From positions 89,579,717-89,643,716 of the forward strand of contig NC_092804.1 of assembly GCF_040954645.1 (NCBI RefSeq): 64,000 bases of DNA. The letters run 5' to 3'. Position 1 is the first letter of the stretch. Every line of letters begins with the position of its first letter. The stretch comes from Diabrotica undecimpunctata (taxonomy: Eukaryota > Arthropoda > Insecta > Coleoptera > Chrysomelidae). A program made the translations under genes and the position numbers. The notes under the pieces were generated by a model. It searched no databases, was not told the origin of the DNA, and saw only the letters and a program-made list of their open reading frames with translations. This document shows positions 58,561 through 64,000 of this stretch, one piece after another.

Positions 58561-59358
58561 CGGCTATGTGGCTTAGCGATGTGCATTAGGATGGATCGAA
58601 AAAAACTTTTTTTCGAATTTGATAATGGCCCTTGTGGCAAAAGTTGCCATTCATAAAAGTAAGTTTTTTGCCAAAAAAATTTTTTTTTACATCAACCCCT
58701 TCAGGTGCCCCAACCTCCTAAAAAAAATTTAAAAATTTAAAAAATAATAATATACGTTATAAGTTAAATATTTGTTAATAATAACATATTTTTTGTAAAT
58801 CGGTTCACGTTCCTTTTAAGGTAAATACATTTTAGCAGCTTAAGTGTTTTGTTGAATTGTTAGTTTTATTTTTCTTATCTACATTATTGTTCCTACACTC
58901 ACTTTTAATATTTAATATTACCTTATAGAAATGTAACGAGTCGTATTACCGTCAATAAATGTATTATTCCGTTAATTTGTTTAGATTTCAGCTAAAATTG
59001 TATTATCTACATGAAATAGGATTTTTTTATTTTCCGTTAGGTCTTTGGGGCACCTCCAAAAATGTTCCGAGAGCCTCCAAATTTTGAACACAAACTTTTT
59101 AAACATTCAAGAAGAGTTTGCACGTAGGGTCGTATCGAAAAATTTTTCAAAAAAAAAACTTTTTTTAGGGGGTTGGGGCACCTGAAGGGGTTGATTTAAA
59201 AAAAAATTTTTTGGAAAAAAACTTACTTTTATGAATGGCAACTTTTGCCACCCGGGCCATTATCAAATTCGAAAAAACGTTTTTTTTTCGATCCTACCTA
59301 ATGTGCATGCTTAGCTTCGGTGCGGATGGTCGCGAGTTCGAGTCCTACACCCGGTAGA
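58561..59358 (+). repeat. tRNA-like sequence or SINE head split by a MITE
   Basis: TGGCTTAGCG (58569-58578) resembles a pol III A box and GAGTTCGAGTCC (59334-59345) a B box. If the insertion at 58587-59300 and one 8-base duplication are removed, the two boxes lie about 44 bases apart, the normal spacing in a tRNA gene. The 3' part continues CTACACCCGGTAG and an AT-rich tail. A convincing acceptor stem could not be drawn, so a tRNA-derived SINE or tRNA pseudogene fits better than a functional tRNA. Confidence 0.55.
58587..59300. mobile_element. hAT-like MITE with 8-bp target duplication
   Basis: ATGTGCAT at 58579-58586 is repeated at 59301-59308 and fits the nTnnnnAn target pattern of Ac-type hAT elements. 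The ends TAGGATGGATCG and (complement) TAGGTAGGATCG form inverted repeats that extend about 150 bases (58587 to about 58735 and about 59150 to 59300), including AATTTGATAATGGCCC, GGCAAAAGTTGCCATTCATAAAAGTAAG and TTCAGGTGCCCCAACC. The 714-base element has no transposase. The hAT assignment rests on the 8-base duplication; the terminal sequence fits the family only roughly. Confidence 0.75.
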
Positions 59359-59580
59359 ATTTTTTATTTAATAATAATTAATAATTTAATAATTTTAAAA
59401 ATGATTAAAAATAATTAATCGGGCTGTGGTTCAATGACGTCACCGTGCAACAAGGTCATGTGGGCTATTGTATCGAGAGAAAGTCACGCGAGGGGCTACG
59501 TCGAGAGTGCGGGGTCAAATTTCGAAAAGGGGGGTGAAGCGGGTACCTTTCTACTACTATATATACTATTTCTTTTCTAG
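59359..59580. other. Non-coding, partly GC-richer
   Basis: Past an AT-rich tail (59359-59420), a GC-richer stretch (about 59420-59530) includes ATGACGTCACCGTGC and GGTACC. No gene. It may belong to the SINE-like unit. Confidence 0.3.
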
Positions 59581-60590
59581 CTATATCAGTTGGGTCTGAA
59601 TTATTTGGTTTGTGCCTTTTATTCGGCCTGCTGGTGTTTGTGTGGGGATTAAATATAATTTTAGCAAGTTATTTCCCTGGATGGAAGTAGAAGGTTGTGA
59701 ATGTAGTGAAAAATTTGTATCATTGTTGGCTGTATTGTTTGTTAAACGCATCGTTTCTTTTATTAACTTTTGCCTCTGTGTGTGAATTCTGGGCACGCGC
59801 TTCAATTTGTAGTCAAGTGATTCCCCTTAAAACTGTAACATACTTGTGTGAACTCAATCTTTGTACAATCCTTTGAATTATGAGTTTCTTGGCATCTGTT
59901 ACATCTTGGCTGACTCCTACACTGACTTCCTAAGTGGCCGTATCTAAGACAGTTAAAACATAACAGAACTTTCTGTTTATATATTTCAACTTCTTTAATA
60001 ACCTTATTGATGACTATATATTTAGGTAAAGTTTGCGATTTAAAGGTCACAATACAAGACTTAGTAAGGACGTATTTGAAAATTTTTTCCTCATTAACAA
60101 TTTTTTCTACTTTACACGCAATTCTTTTAACGTTTGCAATTTCAAATATGCAATGACTATCATATTGTTTGATTCTAATTTTTATATCTGTGTTTATATC
60201 CCTTATAACCTTGTCTTTTGTTTTTAATGAGGGTATTAGCAATTTTATAATCTTTGCATTTAACTCTAATTCTATTTCGGCCAATGGCGTCTATGCTTTA
60301 AATCATATTTCAGGAAAAATGTCTGCTTCAGGAAAGTTTTAACAGAAAGACAAAATAATTTCACCAATCTTTAAAGAATTTAGTTTACCTTTAAACTCAG
60401 TAGAGCTATTCTCGATATATACATGATACGGGCCTAGATCATTACTATTGAATAAAAATGCTTGCCTTGCATGTTTTATTACTTTTTTTTGTGTTTCATT
60501 GTAAACGTTCAGATTGGTTGTATTTGGATTATTTATCAAATTGATTGGAATTGGAGTACTTACAGAAAGGTCCACTTCGGCATCACTTTA
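59581..60590 (-). pseudogene. Jockey-type LINE ORF1 (zinc-knuckle nucleic-acid-binding protein)
   Basis: Minus strand, three frames. 60575-60339 reads MDLSVSTPIPINLINN and HARQAFLFNSNDLGPYHVYIE, KIGEIILSF, an ORF1 N-terminus with an RRM-like start. 60284-59802 reads MAEIELELNAKIIKLLIPSLK and then two CCHC knuckles CFNCLRYGHLGSQC and CNRCQETHNSKDC (about 59970-59890). 59805-59581 is a Thr/Gln-rich tail. Such ORF1 proteins package LINE RNA. A frameshift and stops separate the parts. No ORF2 follows on this strand (the sequence at 59580 downward is unrelated). Confidence 0.8.
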
Positions 60591-60599
60591 ATTTTCGAA

Positions 60600-61085
60600 T
60601 ATATTTCCAGACATAGCTGGTTTTGTGGAGTTTTTGGGGCCAGGGGCTTTCCCCCCCGCTGTTGACACTCATATGGTAGGTGGTTCAATAAACGATATTG
60701 CTTAAAACGCCATAAATTTCACAATTTGAGGCACAATATTAATTATATTAAATTTAAACAATGGGCGGTTTACTGGAGTCTCGATTATTGCTGTACCGAA
60801 GGCACGTCTAATTTCTATGAGTACTACTACGGAACTGTATTTAATACTGTTTAAATCTCTAAAAATTTGTAAGCAACTTCAAAAAGCGTGTTTCAACTTT
60901 GACAGTTTTTTGACGTTTTTTGTTGTTTTCAGTTGTATCATATTTTCGTCACGTATTTTATCGCTTTTGTTAACAATGGAGGTAGAAAAATTAATTGAGT
61001 GCATTCATAAAGAAGAATGAAGAAATATTTATGACATCCATTATAGTCTGATTTTCAGCGAAAATTAAAAATATGGCAGGAAATC
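60600..61085. other. No recognisable gene
   Basis: This includes a short C-run (CCCCCCC near 60650) and a 67-codon frame at 60817-61020 with no motif. Confidence 0.3.
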
Positions 61086-61312
61086 GGGAAAATACAAAAA
61101 CAAGATAACTATTAATAAGCTTTTCGGCTGGAGTTACTGATAGTGCTTTATCAGATACAGCAAATTAAGAAAATCACAATGCTACATGCGAAAGTACTGT
61201 AAGAATTTTGCTTCGTCGTCCACTAGTTGTAGGTACAATTTTGCGAAATCCAGTTCTTCTCTCCTCGATAAAAATATTTGTACCCACTCTCGACGAGGCC
61301 TTACTTTTTCTT
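61086..61312 (-). pseudogene. PIF/Harbinger-like transposase scrap
   Basis: The minus strand reads KVRPRREWVQIFLSRREELDFAKLYLQLVDDEAKFLQYFRM (about 61310-61190, given here in parts: RREWVQIFLSRREELDF and DDEAKFLQYFRM), then a stop, and further on DKALSVTPAEKLI (about 61150-61110). The R-x-W-V-x-x-x-x-x-x-R and KF-x-x-YFRM pattern matches the N-terminal region of Harbinger nucleases. The catalytic DDE part is not present. Confidence 0.45.
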
Positions 61313-61485
61313 CCAAAAGTTATATTATTTTGTAGAGTGTTTTTCTCTTAGGCATCTTGATCGACCTGAATGCTGAAGTAGATTGACGGTGATCTGCCCG
61401 GACTGTGTGCGTGAATGGATTGCCCCTTGACTTGACAGTGATCTGATCCTCCCGTGACTGTAGGCCTGAATCAACCTTTAATGGG
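61313..61485. other. Unassigned GC-richer spacer
   Basis: It contains repeated GTGATCTG/TGACTGT-like words (61390-61460). No gene. It leads directly into the LINE RT at 61486. Confidence 0.3.
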
Positions 61486-62310
61486 GTGAAACCGGGCGAT
61501 CCAATGTCTCCCACACTCTTTAATCTCGTTTTAGAATACGTGATGAGACAAGCAACATTGAATAAAAAGAATATAATACTGAATGGTATTCAATTAATTG
61601 CATATGCAGATGACCTGACACTAGTAGCAGAAAAAAGAGAAGACATAATAAGAGCGATAAATATGGGACTAGAGATTAATGAAGACAAAATTAAATACAT
61701 GAGATTGATCAGTGAGGGGGAAAGGCTCCCCTAATAACCAGAAATTACCATCTGGAAGAAGTAAGCAACTTTAACTACCTAGGAGTGGTAATAGGATATG
61801 GAGGATGGGACATAAAGGGGAGAATTCAAAAAGGGATCCCAAGCTTTCGGAAGAAACAAACATCTCCTTAAATCCAAAAATATTAGCCGACAGAAAAAAA
61901 TCAGATTTTACAGGACATTAATCAAATCGGTAATTACTTACGGAATGGAAACGACAACATTAACAAAAAAGAATGAAAATGATTTGAGAATATTGGAAAG
62001 AAAAATAAAGAGATCAAATAAGGAAATAGAACAAGAAATGTGAGGCGAAATCATAGTAAAACATATAAAAGCAAGGCGACTAGAATGATTGGGACACATA
62101 ATGAGGAGAACACCGACAGAAATGATAAAAAGAATTACAAGATGGATCTCATTCGGGCCAAGAAATAAAGGAAGACCCATAAAGAGATGGTGAGACCAGA
62201 TAGAAGAGGACATAAACACAATGAACGTAACAGACTATAAAATAAAATGCAGGAATAGAAAAGAGCCGAAACGAATAATCAACGTTGCAAAGGCACATAG
62301 TGATTTATAA
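61486..62310 (+). pseudogene. RTE-like LINE RT/C-terminal remnant
   Basis: MKPGDPMSPTLFNLVLEYVMRQA (RT B motif), then QLIAYADDLTLVAEKRED with the YADD box (about 61600), a small deletion, scraps of NYLGVVIG (about 61775), KKIRFYRTLIKSVITYGMETTTLTKKNENDLRILERKIKR (about 61898-62010), LGHIMRRTPTEMIKRI and GRPIKRW, ending about 62308. There are several stops (61733, 62041, 62191). Confidence 0.8.
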
Positions 62311-62429
62311 GAAATAAAGTAAAGAGAAGTAATCCGCCTCAAAAAAGGATTGAAATATACCTCTGGTATTGCCATAATCCGACATGATTGAACGGTTATG
62401 ATTTGAGGATGATGATGCTCACTTCACAA

Positions 62430-63372
62430 GACGGGGAACATGAAAGTATGCGATAATTATAGAGGTAACATGACATACAAAATACTATCTAATGTACTTT
62501 ACAGCAGAATGCTCCCCTAAGCTGAACATATAGTAAAAACATATCAGTGTGATGACCTAATAAATCAACAACCGATAATATTTTCACAGAGAGAGATTTT
62601 TGAGAGATTAAAATTTGACGTCGACATCCACCATACATTCATGAACTCCAAGACTGCCTATGACTCAGAAGATACACAAAAAGCTGTTCCAGGCTATATT
62701 GGGATTCCAAATAACATTCCAGATTGTAAAACTCACGGAACTAACACCTTAGCGTACATGTAGTATAGTCATAATCATAAACCTCAAGGTCCTTCCGCTG
62801 CAAAAACGGATTAAGACAAGGTGACGGACTATCTGCCCCTTTTTTACCTTACACAAGCAAAGATTACTGCAGAGTCGCAGATTAATACGAGTACTATACA
62901 ATATTTGTGTTTTTGCCTTCATATTTAGGTGTCTTCATATTTAAAACATAGATTTATAAAACATTAGTGCGAAGTATTATGACATATGGAGCTGAAAATT
63001 GGATCATAAACAAGAAAAACAGCAGTAAGATAGTAACAACAGAGATGGAATGCTTGCGAAGATGCTGCAGAGTAACAAGAATGGATAGGAGAAGTAATGA
63101 CGAAATAAAGCAAAGAACATCAATAGAAACAGACATACTAACATATATAGAACAAAAAAGACTAAAGTGGCATGGACATGTAAGAAGAACTAGCGACAAC
63201 AGATAAATAAAGAGAATATCCGAATGGAGTCCCATAGGAAGGAGTAAAAGAGGACGACCCCGAAAATCCTGGAGGAACGAAGTAGACGACGCCATGAGTA
63301 AGAGAGGCCTAAACGATGGAGAATGGGACAACAGAGAGAGATGGAAACGGTTGAGCGAGGGAAGCCAGTGAA
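62430..63372 (+). pseudogene. RTE-like LINE remnant with internal deletion
   Basis: KTGNMKVCDNYRGN (about 62440-62480), TYKILSNVLYSRMLP, a stop, EHIVKTYQCD, REIFERLKFDVDIHHTFMNSKTAYDSED (degenerate motif A) and GLRQGDGLSAPF (about 62810). Then a deletion of the YADD region, and from 62967 RSIMTYGAENWIINKKNSSK, CRVTRMDRRSNDEIKQRTS, KRLKWHGHVRRTSDNR, a stop, GRPRKSWRNEVDDAM and WDNRERWKRLSEGSQ ending at 63371. (TA)n follows 22 bases after the stop. Confidence 0.8.
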
Positions 63373-63389
63373 TACTATAGAATCCCTGA

Positions 63390-63392
<3 letters not shown>

Positions 63393-63461
<69 letters not shown>
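63393..63461. repeat. (TA)n array at LINE 3' end
   Basis: About 69 bases of TA repeats start 22 bases after the LINE stop codon, with GAATGTATATA leading in. Confidence 0.95.
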
Positions 63462-63464
<3 letters not shown>

Positions 63465-64000
63465 TTTTCATTTCTCATTTCCCTATGTTATTTATATTTC
63501 TTGTTGTGGGGATCTGCTTCGTCTTCGCCTGTTTTCTTTTCCAATGAATTATATATATATATTATCAAGAGCTAAAAAAGACAAAATATCTTACAAGGTT
63601 GAACTAAAAAGAAAAAACAATTTTTTTGTTAACTTACCAAATAAAAATTAGTTGAGTAAATAAAAATTGCTGCTAATACATCTTAAAAATAATTAATATA
63701 AAAATGTCCTAATCTAATAAATGCTTCTCTGAAAATTTTTAGTATAATTTTGAAAACATTTTTTTAATACAAAAACAATTGAATTTATAAATAAGTTAAA
63801 ATAGCAGCCAATTACAAATAAGCCTCAATGTCATAAATGCCAACTTAAAATTTTTATTTTTGACAATTATATTGCCAAAAATAAAATTTCGTTTAAACAT
63901 TCTTTTTTGTTTAGTAACAAAAAAGAAGATTTATTCACCGTTGACAGATGTCTGAAAAAATGTAACAGATATATATAAATCATAAAGAAAGAATATAATT
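63462..64000. other. AT-rich, no recognisable gene
   Basis: Low-complexity AT-rich sequence. A short TATATATATATA run is at about 63550. The open frames here are repeat-derived or chance. Confidence 0.4.

Overview
This is a strongly AT-rich stretch of eukaryotic genome that consists almost entirely of transposable-element wreckage. No host gene, rRNA, CRISPR or bacterial-type feature was recognised. The element set (Tc1/mariner with a DUF4817-type helix-turn-helix, jockey-like and RTE-like LINEs, piggyBac, Penelope, a protein-primed polymerase of Polinton type, copia and gypsy-like LTR elements) fits an arthropod, most likely an insect. A beetle is my guess from the flavour of the LINE proteins, but the sequence does not prove it.

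Layout. 1-2510: a mariner-like transposon with very long terminal inverted repeats, ending in a (TA)n array. 2511-13080: a composite block of jockey-like and RTE-like LINE debris. It recurs at 39285-44815 in the same orientation and order. The first copy carries an extra full-length-type LINE (about 9412-12312) whose pre-integration site is preserved in the second copy. 13080-19660: LINE scraps, a 122-bp tandem repeat (16250-17060) and a small fold-back insertion with a 12-bp target duplication. 19670-20640: two piggyBac fragments in the order C-terminus then N-terminus. 22267-23968: a Penelope-like element with a 402-codon RT/GIY-YIG frame. 24376-30059: an LTR element with nearly identical 1.4-kb LTRs that encodes only Gag and protease. 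30253-31778: a Tc1-like transposon. 31872-39248: two more copies of the Gag-protease LTR element fused head to head into a multi-kilobase palindrome. 44816-49610: LINE debris, an env-like 3' end with its LTR, a jockey-like ORF2 piece and a 237-bp tandem repeat. 50160-54048: a copia element on the minus strand. 54070-57378: a broken protein-primed family B DNA polymerase. 57380-64000: a hAT-like MITE inside a tRNA-like sequence, jockey-type ORF1, a Harbinger-like scrap and RTE-like LINE remains.

How the parts relate. The elements are nested. Long (TA)n arrays sit exactly at many element ends (2354, 30058, 31779, 39249, 47714, 63393), and one has grown inside reverse transcriptase codons (11657). 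Nearly every coding region is broken by frameshifts or stops. The exceptions are the Penelope C-terminal frame, the long Gag frames of the LTR family, the env-like C-terminus and the polymerase C-terminal third. The most unusual structures are the head-to-head LTR palindrome, the RT-less Gag-protease family with an Asn/Arg/Gln-rich tail, the MITE between the A and B boxes of a tRNA-like sequence, and the inverted integrase scrap inside the copia gag.
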